From: Leifsonia sp. Leaf336
GTDB lineage: Bacteria; Actinomycetota; Actinomycetes; Actinomycetales; Microbacteriaceae
DNA: 64,000 nucleotides
Assembly (NCBI RefSeq): GCF_001423695.1
Contig: NZ_LMOZ01000001.1
Coordinates: 1,746,443-1,810,442, forward strand
Direction: 5' to 3'
Notes under the pieces: model-generated
Database searches by the model: none
What the model was told of the DNA's origin: nothing
The model's input: the letters and a program-made list of their open reading frames with translations, nothing else
Shown: positions 33,016 to 44,627 of the stretch, one piece after another
Numbering within the stretch: the first letter of the stretch is position 1
Layout: each line of letters begins with the position of its first letter
Position numbers and translations under genes: made by a program

Positions 33016-33642
33016 GTGGATCAGGGGCAACGCTCCGTGCCGCCGCCGAGCCGCCGCCGACTGTCGGCGACGGTGATCATGCGCGCCGGCTGGACGGGTG
33101 TGCTGCTCATCACGGCCGTCTTCCACGTCGTCCGCGGTGCGCCGGTCGACGCCGCCATCTACGCCCTCGGCGCCGTCGTCCTGATCTTCGACGCCTTCGG
33201 CTGGCTGCGCATTCCGCTCCGGATGCCACCCGATCGCGACACCGTCTCACGGAGGGTCATCGCAGGCACCCTGATCGCGGTGGCGTCGCTCACTCTGGGC
33301 GTCACGCGCCTCTACAGCCCGGCGGATACCGCCATCGTCGTGGGCCTCGGCGTCCTGCTGCTCCCGGTGGCCTGGGCCGACCGCGGCGGCGCGGCGCCCC
33401 AGCCCCTCTCCGCCGTGATCCGCCGCACCGCGGTCGCCTGGTCGATCGTGATCGTCTTCGGCTGCCTGTGGGAGATCGGGATCTTCTTCCTCGGTCGCGA
33501 CCTCACCGGGAGCGAGAACGCCTTCCCGGCACTGTCCGACCTGCTCGACCCGCTGCTCGCGTGGCCGCATGCGCGGGTCGTCCTCGTGGCGTGCTGGCTT
33601 CTCGGAGGCTATGCCCTGCTGCGCAGGGGGCGACAGTCGTGA
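33016..33642 (+). CDS. Conserved membrane protein of unknown function
   Basis: A 208-residue protein with about six membrane helices and short loops (VIMRAGWTGVLLITAVFHVV, VVLIFDAFGWLRIPL, SIVIVFGCLWEIGIFFLG). I recognise no catalytic motif. GTG 33016 lies seven bases after TAGCGT; ATG 33079 inside the first helix is a poorer start. It shares GTGA with the next small gene, so the two membrane proteins are coupled. It is divergent from the DHA2 pump. Confidence 0.75.
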   Translation: MDQGQRSVPPPSRRRLSATVIMRAGWTGVLLITAVFHVVRGAPVDAAIYALGAVVLIFDAFGWLRIPLRMPPDRDTVSRRVIAGTLIAVASLTLGVTRLYSPADTAIVVGLGVLLLPVAWADRGGAAPQPLSAVIRRTAVAWSIVIVFGCLWEIGIFFLGRDLTGSENAFPALSDLLDPLLAWPHARVVLVACWLLGGYALLRRGRQS

Positions 33643-33842
33643 GGTGGGTGACCATCGGCGGTTTCGTCCTGTGCGGTCTGCTCATCGTCGCGCTCGTCGT
33701 GCAGTCGCACCGGAGGCCCGACCGGATCGCACCGGTCGGCACCCTCCTCGACAGGGTGATGACGGACCGCGCGGCGCGCTTCACCATCCTGCTGTTCTGG
33801 TGGTGGCTGGGCTGGCACTTCCTGGTGACCCCGCCGTCCTGA
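33639..33842 (+). CDS. Small two-helix membrane protein (possibly DUF6186)
   Basis: A 67-residue protein with one N-terminal helix (WVTIGGFVLCGLLIVALVV) and a second ending in the Trp-rich ILLFWWWLGWHFLV. The tail resembles the DUF6186 family, but I am not certain of that assignment. The GTG overlaps the stop of the preceding membrane-protein gene by four bases, which suggests a two-component membrane unit. It ends 10 bases before the convergent LCP gene. Confidence 0.65.
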   Translation: MRWVTIGGFVLCGLLIVALVVQSHRRPDRIAPVGTLLDRVMTDRAARFTILLFWWWLGWHFLVTPPS

Positions 33843-33852
33843 GCAGGAGCGG

Positions 33853-35172
33853 TCAGTTGTTTCCCTTGGTGCAGGTCTGCTGCGCCGCCGTCTGACCGGT
33901 GACGCTCGACGGCAGTTCGACCGGCCCGGACGTCGTCGACGGCGCCGGAGTCCCCGAGCCGGAATCGCCCGGTGCGGGGCTCGCAGAGTCGGAGGGTGTC
34001 GACGAGTCCGTCGGCGTCGGGGTGGCCGTTGCGGTCGGGTCCTCCGCCGCGCGGCCCGTGGTTCCGGTGAGCGCGACCGGTTGGTCGTTGACCAGTGCGT
34101 CGTTGACCGCCGAGGACGCGTTGTCGTCCGGGATCACGCGGTTGGGATTGTCCGGATCCGAGACCACCGGGTACTGCAGGAACACCATGTTCTGAAGCCC
34201 GGTGTCCTTGAGCGCGAGTGCGATCTGCACGAGAGTCGTCGGGTTCGTCAGCGTGTCCGACGGCGTGACGTTCTGTACCGCCGCCTTGGCCAACGCGTAG
34301 AGCGCCACCGGATTGGAGAGCACCCCTCCGCTCACGATCTTGCGGGCGAGCGCCGACAGGAAGACCTGCTGGTTCGAGATCCGGCCCAGGTCGCTGCCGT
34401 CGCCCACGCCGTGACGGCTCCGCAGGAACGACAGCGCCTCATCGCCGACCAGAGTGCTCTGCCCGGCGGGGAGGTCGAGCGGCGGGTTGGTGTAGTCGTC
34501 CGTCACCGGAGAGGCCAGGCAGACCTGGACCCCGCCGACCGCCGTCGACATCGCGCTCACGCCGTTGAAGTTGATCACGGCTCCGAACGGGATGGTGAGC
34601 CCTGTGAGCTTCTCCACGGTCAGCACGACGCAGGCCAGGCCGCCGCGCGAGAGGGCGGTGTTGAACTGAGCGTAGGAGGAGCCGCTCACGGTCCCGTTGC
34701 CGTCCGGCGCCGGGCAGGTCGGGATCCGCACCATCAGGTCCCGGGGGAAGCTCACGACCATCATGCTCTTGTGGTCCTGGGCGATGTGCAGCAGCATCGT
34801 GACGTCGTTGTTGCCCTCCCCCGTGCTGGCGTCCTGCTCGTCGGAGGAGTTGTAGACGCCGCCCAGCCCGCTCCGGGTGTCCGTGCCGGCCAGCAGCAGG
34901 TTCACTCCGCCCGCGATCGCGCCGACGTTCGGGATGTCCTGAGGGATGGCCGTGTGACCGGGCAGCGCCGCCAGGTGAACGCCCGGCTTGACCGAACGGG
35001 CCACGTCCCACACCGCGTACGCGGCCACGGAGACGCTGCTCACCAGGACGACGGCCACGACGCCCGCGAACAGCTTGACCGCCGAAATGCCGACCCGCCG
35101 CCGCGGCAGCCTGCCGTGCCGGACCGGCGCCGGTCCGCGCGCGCGCTGATGGCGGCGAGGCAGATCGGTCAT
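33853..35172 (-). CDS. LytR-CpsA-Psr (LCP) family protein
   Basis: A 439-residue membrane-anchored enzyme. After a basic cytoplasmic start there is one membrane helix (about residues 31-53), then the extracellular LCP domain with LLLAGTDTRSG, NDVTMLLHI, VVSFPRDLMVRIP and RSRHGVGDGSDLGRISNQQ, whose Arg/Asp residues bind the polyprenyl-diphosphate substrate. The C-terminal 70 residues are a Thr/Ser/Pro-rich tail ending near a lone Cys. LCP enzymes attach glycopolymers (teichoic-acid-like or arabinogalactan-like) to peptidoglycan. Confidence 0.93.
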   Translation of the reverse strand: MTDLPRRHQRARGPAPVRHGRLPRRRVGISAVKLFAGVVAVVLVSSVSVAAYAVWDVARSVKPGVHLAALPGHTAIPQDIPNVGAIAGGVNLLLAGTDTRSGLGGVYNSSDEQDASTGEGNNDVTMLLHIAQDHKSMMVVSFPRDLMVRIPTCPAPDGNGTVSGSSYAQFNTALSRGGLACVVLTVEKLTGLTIPFGAVINFNGVSAMSTAVGGVQVCLASPVTDDYTNPPLDLPAGQSTLVGDEALSFLRSRHGVGDGSDLGRISNQQVFLSALARKIVSGGVLSNPVALYALAKAAVQNVTPSDTLTNPTTLVQIALALKDTGLQNMVFLQYPVVSDPDNPNRVIPDDNASSAVNDALVNDQPVALTGTTGRAAEDPTATATPTPTDSSTPSDSASPAPGDSGSGTPAPSTTSGPVELPSSVTGQTAAQQTCTKGNN

Positions 35173-35226
35173 GAGGGAACCCCCGGCGGTCGAATACGTG
35201 GCTGCCAGAATCCTAAACGATGGTGA

Positions 35227-35907
35227 CTATTCGGAGGCTGCGGGGCGCGCACGGTCCGCGCACCCCGCATCGGCGGACAACTGAGCTGCGATCCCGACGC
35301 TGACGAAGCGGGCGTACTCCTCCAGCCCCCACCCGCCATCGACCACCAGCATCTCGTACAGCTGCGGCGAGCTGTGGACGAGCAGGACGTCGGTCGCGCG
35401 CTCGATGGAGACACCCGCGGGGAGGTGACCTCCGCTCGAGAGACGACGTGCGTTCTGTCGCATCCGACGACGCCGCTCATCGGCGAGCCCACGATCGAGT
35501 GCGGCGAGTTCGGCGTCGTGGCCGGCGGCCGCCTCCAGGAGCAGGAGGATGGGCGCCACGCGGGGAGCGACTTCGGCCGTGAGGCGTCCCCATCCATCGA
35601 GGAGCGTCTTCAGGTCGTCGGACGGAAGGGCATCCGAGCGCGTTTCGGCGGCCACGGGCCCGAGGCCGAGCAACGCGTGCTCGACCACCGCCCGAGTGAG
35701 CGCAGCCCGACCGGCGAACCGCTTGTAGACCGACTCGGCGGAGATTTCGCACGCCCCGGCGACGCCGGGAATGGTCAGACCGGCGTAACCGTCGCGGAGA
35801 AGGATCTCCCTGGCCTCCTCGAGGATGCGGAGGCGCACCTGCTCCGCCCGCGCGCGGCGGGCCTCCCCGTCATATTGCCGCTTGACGCCCGTCACCCTGC
35901 GCTCCAT
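35227..35907 (-). CDS. TetR-family transcriptional regulator
   Basis: The 226-residue repressor has an N-terminal HTH around GYAGLTIPGVAGACEISAES with VYKRFAGRAALTRAV as its recognition end, and a helical ligand domain. It faces an NTF2-like/NmrA-like operon across 46 bases that contain a perfect 18-bp palindrome, so it most likely represses both itself and that operon. ATTAAT ends six bases before its ATG, consistent with a leaderless message. The ligand is unknown. Confidence 0.92.
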   Translation of the reverse strand: MERRVTGVKRQYDGEARRARAEQVRLRILEEAREILLRDGYAGLTIPGVAGACEISAESVYKRFAGRAALTRAVVEHALLGLGPVAAETRSDALPSDDLKTLLDGWGRLTAEVAPRVAPILLLLEAAAGHDAELAALDRGLADERRRRMRQNARRLSSGGHLPAGVSIERATDVLLVHSSPQLYEMLVVDGGWGLEEYARFVSVGIAAQLSADAGCADRARPAASE

Positions 35908-35913
35908 ACTCGA

Positions 35914-35919
35914 ATTAAT
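35914..35919 (-). promoter_or_regulatory. -10-like hexamer for the TetR gene
   Basis: ATTAAT lies six bases before the ATG at 35907; TATTAA, one base further up, is the alternative. The operator palindrome starts two bases beyond it. Confidence 0.4.
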
Positions 35920-35920
35920 A

Positions 35921-35938
35921 GTTACAGATGACTGTAAC
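35921..35938. promoter_or_regulatory. Probable TetR operator in the divergent promoter
   Basis: GTTACAG-atga-CTGTAAC has perfect 7-bp arms and a 4-bp spacer, located between the divergent TetR gene and the NTF2-like gene. Confidence 0.8.
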
Positions 35939-35953
35939 GAAATCGAGGCCGCA

Positions 35954-36376
35954 ATGTCCAGAGCTGTCCATCCGTTCCTCCAGCGGCTCCAGGCCGCGAC
36001 GAACCGCCACGATCTCGACGCCCTCGTCGACTGCTTCGCGCCGGACTACCGGAACGAGACACCCGTCCATCCGGGTCGCGATTTCGAAGGCACCGCACAG
36101 GTGCGCGACAACTGGACCCAGATCTTCGCCTTCGTCCCGGACATCGAGACGACCGTCGTCCGCGACGCTGTCGATGGCAACGCGATCTGGTCGGAGTGGG
36201 AGATGCGCGGCAGGCGTCTCGACGGGAGCCTCCATCTCATGCGTGGAGTGATCATCTTCACCCTCGAGGGAGATCGCGCCAACGCCGCTCGCTTCTATCT
36301 CGAGCCCGTCGACGATGCGGAGTCGACGGTCGGCCAAGCGGTGTCCGCCCAAGTGCACGCGGGCGATCCACGATGA
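35954..36376 (+). CDS. NTF2-like / SnoaL-like protein
   Basis: A 140-residue single-domain protein of the SnoaL/nuclear transport factor 2 fold (FLQRLQAATNRHDLDALVDC, then APDYRNETPVHPGRDFEG and a Trp-Glu-rich sheet IWSEWEMRGRRLDGSLHL). Such folds serve as small-molecule isomerases, hydrolases or binding cups; no catalytic set can be assigned here. The ATG is preceded by GAGG. It overlaps the NmrA-like gene by four bases and is probably repressed by the divergent TetR protein. Confidence 0.85.
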   Translation: MSRAVHPFLQRLQAATNRHDLDALVDCFAPDYRNETPVHPGRDFEGTAQVRDNWTQIFAFVPDIETTVVRDAVDGNAIWSEWEMRGRRLDGSLHLMRGVIIFTLEGDRANAARFYLEPVDDAESTVGQAVSAQVHAGDPR

Positions 36377-37188
36377 TCGTCGTCGTGGGCGGCAGTGGAC
36401 TGCTCGGCCGGCTGGTGGTGGATCGCCTCCTCTCGCTCGAGGAGCGCGTGGTCGTCCTGGTGCGGGATGCCGATCGCGCCCGGTCGGCGCTCGGATCAGC
36501 CGTAGCCGTCGTGGGCGGTGACGTGCGCCGCCGCGAGGGACTGGCCGGCGCCGTTGCCGGAGCGGACTGCGTCATATCCGCCGTGCACGGCTTCCTCGGC
36601 GGGCGAGGCGCCGGCCCGATCGATGTCGACCACTGGGGCAACGTGAACCTCATCGACGCCGCCGGGGCGACCGGGGCGCGGTTCGTTCTGACGTCCGTCT
36701 GCGGCGCGGCGCCGGATCACCCCGTCGACCTCTTTCGGGCGAAGTACGCGGCGGAGCAGTACCTCCGGTCGAGCAGCACGCCCTGGACGATCGTCCGTGC
36801 GCCCGCGTACCTCGAGACCTGGCTCACCATCCTGGCCGAGACAGCGGGCTCATCCGGTCGCCCCGTCGTGTTCGGCCGCGGCGATCAGCCGATTCCCTTC
36901 GCGCGCGCCGCCGAGGTCGCCGATGTCGTGGTCGCCGCGGCGACCGACACGACTCTTCGTGGGCGGACCCTCGAGGTACACGGGGAACCGATGACGATGA
37001 ACGGTCTCGCGCGAGAGCTGCAGGAGCAACGCGACTGGCACGGCTCCCTCCGTCACGTTCCGCGGCCGGTCCTGCGGGCTCTCGCCCTCGCCGCCGCACC
37101 CGTGAACCCGGCGTTCGCGCGCCAGAATCGTGCGGCGCTCGAGCTGGACACCCGCCGGGCACCATTGGTTTCCGCCCGTACCCTCTAG
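36373..37188 (+). CDS. NmrA-like NAD(P)-binding SDR protein
   Basis: The 271-residue atypical short-chain dehydrogenase begins with the Rossmann motif VVGGSGLLGRLV and lacks the catalytic YxxxK in the usual place, like NmrA/HSCARG redox sensors and quinone oxidoreductases. DLFRAKYAAEQYLRSSSTPW and IVRAPAYLETW are typical of the group. It is coupled to the NTF2-like gene by ATGA under the presumed TetR operator. Redox-stress handling or modification of a small aromatic compound are possible roles. Confidence 0.88.
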   Translation: MIVVVGGSGLLGRLVVDRLLSLEERVVVLVRDADRARSALGSAVAVVGGDVRRREGLAGAVAGADCVISAVHGFLGGRGAGPIDVDHWGNVNLIDAAGATGARFVLTSVCGAAPDHPVDLFRAKYAAEQYLRSSSTPWTIVRAPAYLETWLTILAETAGSSGRPVVFGRGDQPIPFARAAEVADVVVAAATDTTLRGRTLEVHGEPMTMNGLARELQEQRDWHGSLRHVPRPVLRALALAAAPVNPAFARQNRAALELDTRRAPLVSARTL

Positions 37189-37216
37189 CTCCGGCGCCCA
37201 CGTCGCTGTGCGAACG

Positions 37217-37654
37217 TCAGTCGGAGCTGCGACGGATCGCGAGCGCTGCCGTGTACCCGGCGCACGAGGCGCCCGTGTCGTCGCAGTGGTCGTACGGGCT
37301 GCCGTCGACGACGACGGCTGCGTCTCCCTCCGGGAACTCTGCGGGGACCGTCAGAGTGGCGGTGAACCTGCCGCTGGCGTCGACGGTGACGGTCTCCGCC
37401 GGGGACCGGTGCCGTGGCACCACGATGCTGAGCGTGTAGACGTGTCCGTCCTGGTAGCCGAGATCGCAATCCGCAGGCCCGCTCGACACGGTGACCGCCC
37501 CGCCCGGAGCGGCGATCGCGGGCGCGACGTGGAGCCGGGCCGGCAAGCACGTCCGCAGGGTGATCGCGCCGAAGCCGCTGCACCCGGACAGGACGGTCGC
37601 CACGGCCACGGCCACGGCCACCGCGAGCACGCCCGCACTCCCCCTCCGCCGCAT
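37217..37654 (-). CDS. Small secreted lipoprotein of unknown function
   Basis: A 145-residue precursor. The signal helix ends in lipobox VLSGC near residue 24; the mature part has several Cys (TCLPARL, PADCDLGY, DHCDDTGASCAGY) that could form disulfides in a small beta-sandwich, and a PAEFPEGDAAVVVDG stretch. No known domain is recognised. GGAGGG lies six bases before the ATG. It converges on the NmrA-like gene with a 28-base gap and reads away from the tRNA-Ala terminator region. Confidence 0.75.
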   Translation of the reverse strand: MRRRGSAGVLAVAVAVAVATVLSGCSGFGAITLRTCLPARLHVAPAIAAPGGAVTVSSGPADCDLGYQDGHVYTLSIVVPRHRSPAETVTVDASGRFTATLTVPAEFPEGDAAVVVDGSPYDHCDDTGASCAGYTAALAIRRSSD

Positions 37655-37734
37655 TGTCCCTCCGCGCCGATCGTAGCGGCGGCGTCGGCGAGGGAGGAAG
37701 ATGCGAACACCGATGAGGGTGCGCCGAGCACAGC

Positions 37735-37758
37735 AAAAAGCCCCGGCGGACCGGGGCT
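37735..37758 (-). terminator. Rho-independent terminator after tRNA-Ala
   Basis: On the minus strand AGCCCCGG-tccg-CCGGGGCT is followed by TTTT. It lies 15 bases downstream of the tRNA 3' end. Confidence 0.9.
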
Positions 37759-37773
37759 CTCGTGTTCGTTCGG

Positions 37774-37846
37774 TGGATCTGAGGGGACTCGAACCCCTGA
37801 CCCCCTGCATGCCATGCAGGTGCGCTACCAGCTGCGCCACAGACCC
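37774..37846 (-). tRNA. tRNA-Ala (anticodon GGC)
   Basis: A 73-nt tRNA without encoded CCA (the genome continues CCG). Acceptor arms GGGTCTG and CAGATCC pair with one G-U, the anticodon stem CCTGC/GCAGG closes the loop ATGGCAT, and the anticodon GGC is at 37811-37813. The T-arm AGGGGTTCGAGTCCCCT is intact. Confidence 0.96.
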
Positions 37847-37948
37847 GTATTCAGTTCATTCCGTGCTTCCCGAGGCTCCCCGGGCAACTCATTCAGCGTA
37901 CTACACGCGAGCTGCGCAACGAAAATCGGACGCGCAGCCCGGGCGTGG

Positions 37949-38323
37949 CTACTCCGCGGTGTGCACCGGCAGCTCGAGCGGGAGCACCGGGCAGTCCTTC
38001 CACAGGCGCTCGAGCGCGTAGTACATGCGGTCCTCCTCGTGGAACACGTGCACGACGAGGTCGCCGAAGTCGAGCAGGATCCAGCGGCCCTCCGACTTGC
38101 CCTCGCGACGCAGCGTGCGCACGCCCGCGTCGTTGAGGCGATCCTCCACCTCGGAAGCGATCGCGATGACGTTGCGCTCCACCGAGCCGGAGACCAGCAG
38201 GAAGGCATCCGTCAACGGGAGCGGGCCCGACACGTCGAGCGCGACGAGATCGATGCCCCCCTTCGCGTCGGCGGCGGCTGCCGCGATCTGCAGGATGTCC
38301 CGGGCGTGCGGGGAGGCGGTCAC
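37949..38323 (-). CDS. rsfS: Ribosome silencing factor RsfS
   Basis: The 124-residue RsfS/Iojap protein binds ribosomal protein L14 and blocks subunit joining under nutrient limitation. The conserved core runs from DAKGGIDLVALDVSGPLPLT through DAFLLVSGSVERNVIAIA to GRWILLDFGDLVVHVFHEED. The start is GTG with AAGGAC about 10 bases upstream. It is the last gene of the nadD-(428-residue protein)-rsfS series, the usual bacterial context. Confidence 0.96.
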   Translation of the reverse strand: MTASPHARDILQIAAAAADAKGGIDLVALDVSGPLPLTDAFLLVSGSVERNVIAIASEVEDRLNDAGVRTLRREGKSEGRWILLDFGDLVVHVFHEEDRMYYALERLWKDCPVLPLELPVHTAE

Positions 38324-38381
38324 AGAGAGTCCTTCATTGTAGAGCGAGACGACGTCGAGCGGGTCATCGGAAGACGCGTCA

Positions 38382-39668
38382 TCAGAACACGTTGAGCACG
38401 TAGGCCGCGATCAGGAGACCGATCACGCCGACCGCGAGCACACCCGCCGTGACCATGAGCACGACCGGAAGCGTGTTGCCTCGCTTCTTCGGCGGCGCGA
38501 TCACTCCACGCGTCGACGTGTGCGTGCTGATGGCACGCGAGGCGCGCACGGGCGCGACCTCGGAGGTGTTGAACTCGTTCTCCTCGCCGTCCAGCAGACG
38601 GTCGATGTCGGACGAGTCGATGCGGTCGTGGGCGCCCGTCGAACCGAGCGTGCGCGGGAGGTCGATCGAGCCCGTCACCAGGATCTCGCCCGTGCTGGTC
38701 AGCGGGCCGGTCGCGTCGGCCTGCGGGAGCGAAGGGAGGATCAGGGCGTTGGTCGTGGTGGCCGCCGTGGAGTGCCCGACGTTGCGGGACGTGATCGGCT
38801 CCGAGCCGTCCTCCAGCTCGGCCGCGGTCGACCAGTGCCCGGTCGGCGGCGTGAACGGGCGGCGCTCCTGCGCCGAGACGTCCTCGTCGGTGTCGCCGAC
38901 CTCCACCGGCACCGGCTGAGCAGCCGGAGCGGCAGCAGGAGCGGCGGCCACGGGCGCCGACGCCGTGGGGGCGCCGAACGCCGTGAAGACGGACGTCGGG
39001 GACGAACTCACGTCGGTGTCGGGCGTCGACTCGGACGTGCGTGCACTCGGCGAAGCCGTGCGAGGCTCGGCCGGCGCCGCATCCGCGTCTTGCGTGAAGG
39101 TCACCGGGAACACCGGGTCGGCGATCGTCGGCGAGTGGTTCGCCTGCTGGTTCGCCGCCTGGGCCTGCAGCATCGCTCGCAGCTCGCGACGGGTCAGCGT
39201 GCGCTCCCCCGTCGACTCGCTCGCATCGTCGGAGTCCTGAGCCTCCGCACCGGCGAACGAGGCCGGGTTGGAAGCCGAAGCGGACACGACCGCCATCGGC
39301 TGCGTCACGGGCTCGGGCTTCGACGGATCGGGCGCCTGCCGGAACAGGTCGAACGCGGAGGCATCGGAGCCGGCGTCGGCATCAGCGCGCTGCGGGACGC
39401 TGAAGAGGAGGCTGTCGAAGCTGCCCGAGCCCGACGGCGACGACACGCCCGGCTCGGCGAACGCGGAGGCCGGAATCGCGGGCGACTCCTCGGCCTGCGC
39501 GGCTCCCGGAGTGGTCGACATCTCGGGGATCTGACCCGCAGGAGTCGTCTCGGAGGTACCTGCACGACGCGACGCTTGGCGCGCGGCGGTACGCTCGTTC
39601 TCCCTGGCCTGTCGCCGTGTCTGCGGCGGCTGGCTCGCTTCCGCTGGCTCTTCAGGCCAAGACGTCAT
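38382..39668 (-). CDS. Long low-complexity protein with one C-terminal membrane helix
   Basis: A 428-residue protein. About the first 400 residues are acidic and rich in Ala, Ser, Thr, Pro and Glu, so largely disordered. Local order may exist at [17 protein letters not shown] basic stop (PPKKRGNT) precedes one C-terminal membrane helix ([24 protein letters not shown]), so it should be tail-anchored with the long part in the cytoplasm. It overlaps nadD by four bases and lies upstream of rsfS. I recognise no domain. Confidence 0.8.
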   Translation of the reverse strand: MTSWPEEPAEASQPPQTRRQARENERTAARQASRRAGTSETTPAGQIPEMSTTPGAAQAEESPAIPASAFAEPGVSSPSGSGSFDSLLFSVPQRADADAGSDASAFDLFRQAPDPSKPEPVTQPMAVVSASASNPASFAGAEAQDSDDASESTGERTLTRRELRAMLQAQAANQQANHSPTIADPVFPVTFTQDADAAPAEPRTASPSARTSESTPDTDVSSSPTSVFTAFGAPTASAPVAAAPAAAPAAQPVPVEVGDTDEDVSAQERRPFTPPTGHWSTAAELEDGSEPITSRNVGHSTAATTTNALILPSLPQADATGPLTSTGEILVTGSIDLPRTLGSTGAHDRIDSSDIDRLLDGEENEFNTSEVAPVRASRAISTHTSTRGVIAPPKKRGNTLPVVLMVTAGVLAVGVIGLLIAAYVLNVF

Positions 39669-40267
39669 GCCACGCTCCGATACAAGTGATGTTTGGAGAT
39701 GTACTGGACCACCCCGTCGGGGACGAGGTACCAGACGGGGAATCCCCTGCTCACCCGGCTCCGGCAGTCGGTGGACGAGATCGCCAGGGCCGGAACTTCC
39801 AACAAGCTTACGTCTTGTTTCGGCAATCCAGAAATATTGAGGTCATGTCCCGGACGACTCACAGCCACGAAGTGCGCGAGCTTCCAGAGCTCGTCGATGT
39901 CGCGCCAGCTCAGGATCTGGGCGATCGCATCCGCACCGGTGATGAAGAACAGCTCGGCGTCCGGGCGCTCATCGCGAAGATCGCGCAGGGTGTCGATGGT
40001 GTACGTCGGCCCGACCCGGTCGACATCGACGCGGCTCACCGTGAACCGCGGGTTGGAGGCCGTCGCGATCACCGTCATGAGATAACGGTGCTCAGCGGGA
40101 GTGACCTCCCCCTTCTGCCAGGGCCGACCGGTCGGGACGAACACGACCTCGTCGAGGTCGAACGACTGCGCGACCTCGCTCGCGGCGACCAGGTGGCCGT
40201 GATGGATCGGATCGAACGTGCCGCCCATCACGCCGATGCGCGGGCGGCTCTTCTCGGTCAGCTCCAT
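39665..40267 (-). CDS. nadD: Nicotinate-nucleotide adenylyltransferase NadD
   Basis: The 200-residue nucleotidyltransferase converts nicotinate mononucleotide and ATP to deamido-NAD. The HxGH motif is in [12 protein letters not shown], and the C-terminal signature is [11 protein letters not shown]. The start at 40267 gives the family's usual length but has no clear Shine-Dalgarno; it lies 13 bases after the stop of the upstream gene, so reinitiation or coupling is likely. The next gene overlaps by four bases. Confidence 0.95.
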   Translation of the reverse strand: MELTEKSRPRIGVMGGTFDPIHHGHLVAASEVAQSFDLDEVVFVPTGRPWQKGEVTPAEHRYLMTVIATASNPRFTVSRVDVDRVGPTYTIDTLRDLRDERPDAELFFITGADAIAQILSWRDIDELWKLAHFVAVSRPGHDLNISGLPKQDVSLLEVPALAISSTDCRSRVSRGFPVWYLVPDGVVQYISKHHLYRSVA

Positions 40268-40280
40268 GCCGGGAGGCGGC

Positions 40281-40517
40281 TCAGTGCCCCTGGGTCGGGT
40301 GGCCGGTGCCGTGGTGCGTGGCACCCGGCGCGCCCGCGTGCGACGCGGCATCCGACGCCGACCGGTGGCTGTGGCGGTTCGCGACGTCGCGGTAGCTGAA
40401 GAGGACACCGAGCAGCGCCAGGAAGATGACGATGGCGATCGTGCCGTACGCCCAGGTGGGCATCGGCAGCTCGACGTGGGTCTCCGCTGCGGCGAGGATG
40501 GTCGTCAAGTGGGACAT
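40281..40517 (-). CDS. Small His-rich membrane protein
   Basis: A 78-residue protein with one membrane helix ([19 protein letters not shown]) and a His/Ala/Gly-rich cytoplasmic tail with seven His ([20 protein letters not shown] and beyond). It lies between proA and nadD on the same strand, with AAAGGAAC about 10 bases before the ATG. Small proteins of this type are conserved beside nadD in related actinobacteria, to my knowledge. Metal binding by the tail is possible but unproven. Confidence 0.75.
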   Translation of the reverse strand: MSHLTTILAAAETHVELPMPTWAYGTIAIVIFLALLGVLFSYRDVANRHSHRSASDAASHAGAPGATHHGTGHPTQGH

Positions 40518-40575
40518 CGGTGGTGTTCCTTTCGGGGCGCTGTGGCGCGTGGCCGTTGTTCAGTCTAGTGGTCGG

Positions 40576-41844
40576 TCACCCGCGGATCTGGCCGGACCCG
40601 CGGACGATCCACTTGGTGCTCGTCAGCTCCGGCAGCCCCATCGGGCCGCGTGCGTGCAGCTTCTGGGTGGAGATGCCGACTTCGGCACCGAAGCCGAACT
40701 CTCCCCCGTCGGTGAACCGCGTCGACGCGTTGACCATCACGACTGCGGAGTCGACCTCCGCGAGGAAGCGGTCGGCGTTGCCGAGATCGTTCGTGACGAT
40801 CGCTTCGGTGTGCTGGGTCGAATAGCGGCGGATGTGCGCGATCGCGGCGTCGAGGTCGTCGACGACCCGCACCGAGATGTCGAGGCTCATGTGCTCGGTG
40901 GCGTAGTCCTCGTCGGTCACCGGCACGCCGCCCGGGGCGTACGGCAGAGCCGTCTCGTCGGCGTGGATGGTGACCCCGGCCTCGGCGAGCGAGCCGAGCA
41001 CGGCGGGGAGCAGTCGCTCGGCCGCCGCCCGGTGCACCAGCAGCGTCTCGACCGCATTGCACACGCTCGGACGCTGCACCTTGGCGTTGCGGACGATGTC
41101 GACCGACCAGTCTTCACGGGCGCTCTCGTCGAGCACGATGTGCACGACGCCGGCGCCGGTCTCGATGACCGGCACGCTCGACTGGGTCACCACGGTCTGG
41201 ATGAGATCCGCGCTTCCGCGTGGGATCAGCACGTCGACCAGTCCACGCGCCCGCATCAGCTCGTTCGCCCCGTCGCGCCCGAACTCGTCGATGGTCTGGG
41301 CGGCGTCGGCCGGCAGACCGGCGCCGGCAAGGGCCTCCCTCACGACGCCGACCAGCACCTGGTTCGTGTTGAGTGCGGCCGTGCCTCCGCGGAGGACGAC
41401 GGCATTGCCGCTCTTGATCGCGAGCGACGCGATGTCGATGGTGACGTTGGGACGCGCCTCGTAGATGGCCCCGACGACGCCGAACGGCACACGCGTCTGC
41501 GCGATCTTCACGCCGTTCGGGAGGTCGCTGCCGCGCACCACCTGGCCGACCGGGTCGGTCAGGCCCACGACCTCCAGCACCGCGTCCGCCAGGCTCTGGA
41601 GGCGCGCGGGCGTCAGCGTCAGACGGTCGAGGAGGCCGGCGGAGAGACCGTTCTCACGGCCGTTCGCGAGGTCGAGTTCGTTCGCCGCGAGGATGCTCTG
41701 CTCAGCAGCGAGGACGCCGGAGGCGATGGCGCGCAGAGCGGCGTTCTTCTGATCCGTCGTCGCCGTCGCGAGAGCCAGCGAGGAGGCCTTGGCCGCGGTG
41801 AGGCGATCGGTGAGCGAGACCGGGACGGCGATGGTCGAAGACAT
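40576..41844 (-). CDS. proA: Gamma-glutamyl phosphate reductase ProA
   Basis: The 422-residue NADPH-dependent enzyme catalyses the second step of proline synthesis, gamma-glutamyl phosphate to glutamate semialdehyde. The catalytic Cys is in KVQRPSVCNAVETLLVH, the aldehyde-dehydrogenase-like nucleotide fold around AIKSGNAVVLRGGTAALNTN, and the C-terminal HARGPMGLPELTS signature is present. Although it follows proB by only 9 bases, TAGACT lies exactly six bases before its ATG, so it may also have a leaderless start of its own. Confidence 0.96.
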   Translation of the reverse strand: MSSTIAVPVSLTDRLTAAKASSLALATATTDQKNAALRAIASGVLAAEQSILAANELDLANGRENGLSAGLLDRLTLTPARLQSLADAVLEVVGLTDPVGQVVRGSDLPNGVKIAQTRVPFGVVGAIYEARPNVTIDIASLAIKSGNAVVLRGGTAALNTNQVLVGVVREALAGAGLPADAAQTIDEFGRDGANELMRARGLVDVLIPRGSADLIQTVVTQSSVPVIETGAGVVHIVLDESAREDWSVDIVRNAKVQRPSVCNAVETLLVHRAAAERLLPAVLGSLAEAGVTIHADETALPYAPGGVPVTDEDYATEHMSLDISVRVVDDLDAAIAHIRRYSTQHTEAIVTNDLGNADRFLAEVDSAVVMVNASTRFTDGGEFGFGAEVGISTQKLHARGPMGLPELTSTKWIVRGSGQIRG

Positions 41845-41853
41845 GGGTCAAGT

Positions 41854-44596
<2,743 letters not shown>

Positions 44597-44627
44597 GTCT
44601 TCTTCTCCTCGAGAGGTTCTCTGTCGG

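Noticed and set aside
34720-34900. Reading the LCP protein as a transcriptional regulator (old LytR name)
   Set aside because: It has an extracellular domain behind a membrane helix and phosphotransferase motifs, with no DNA-binding domain.
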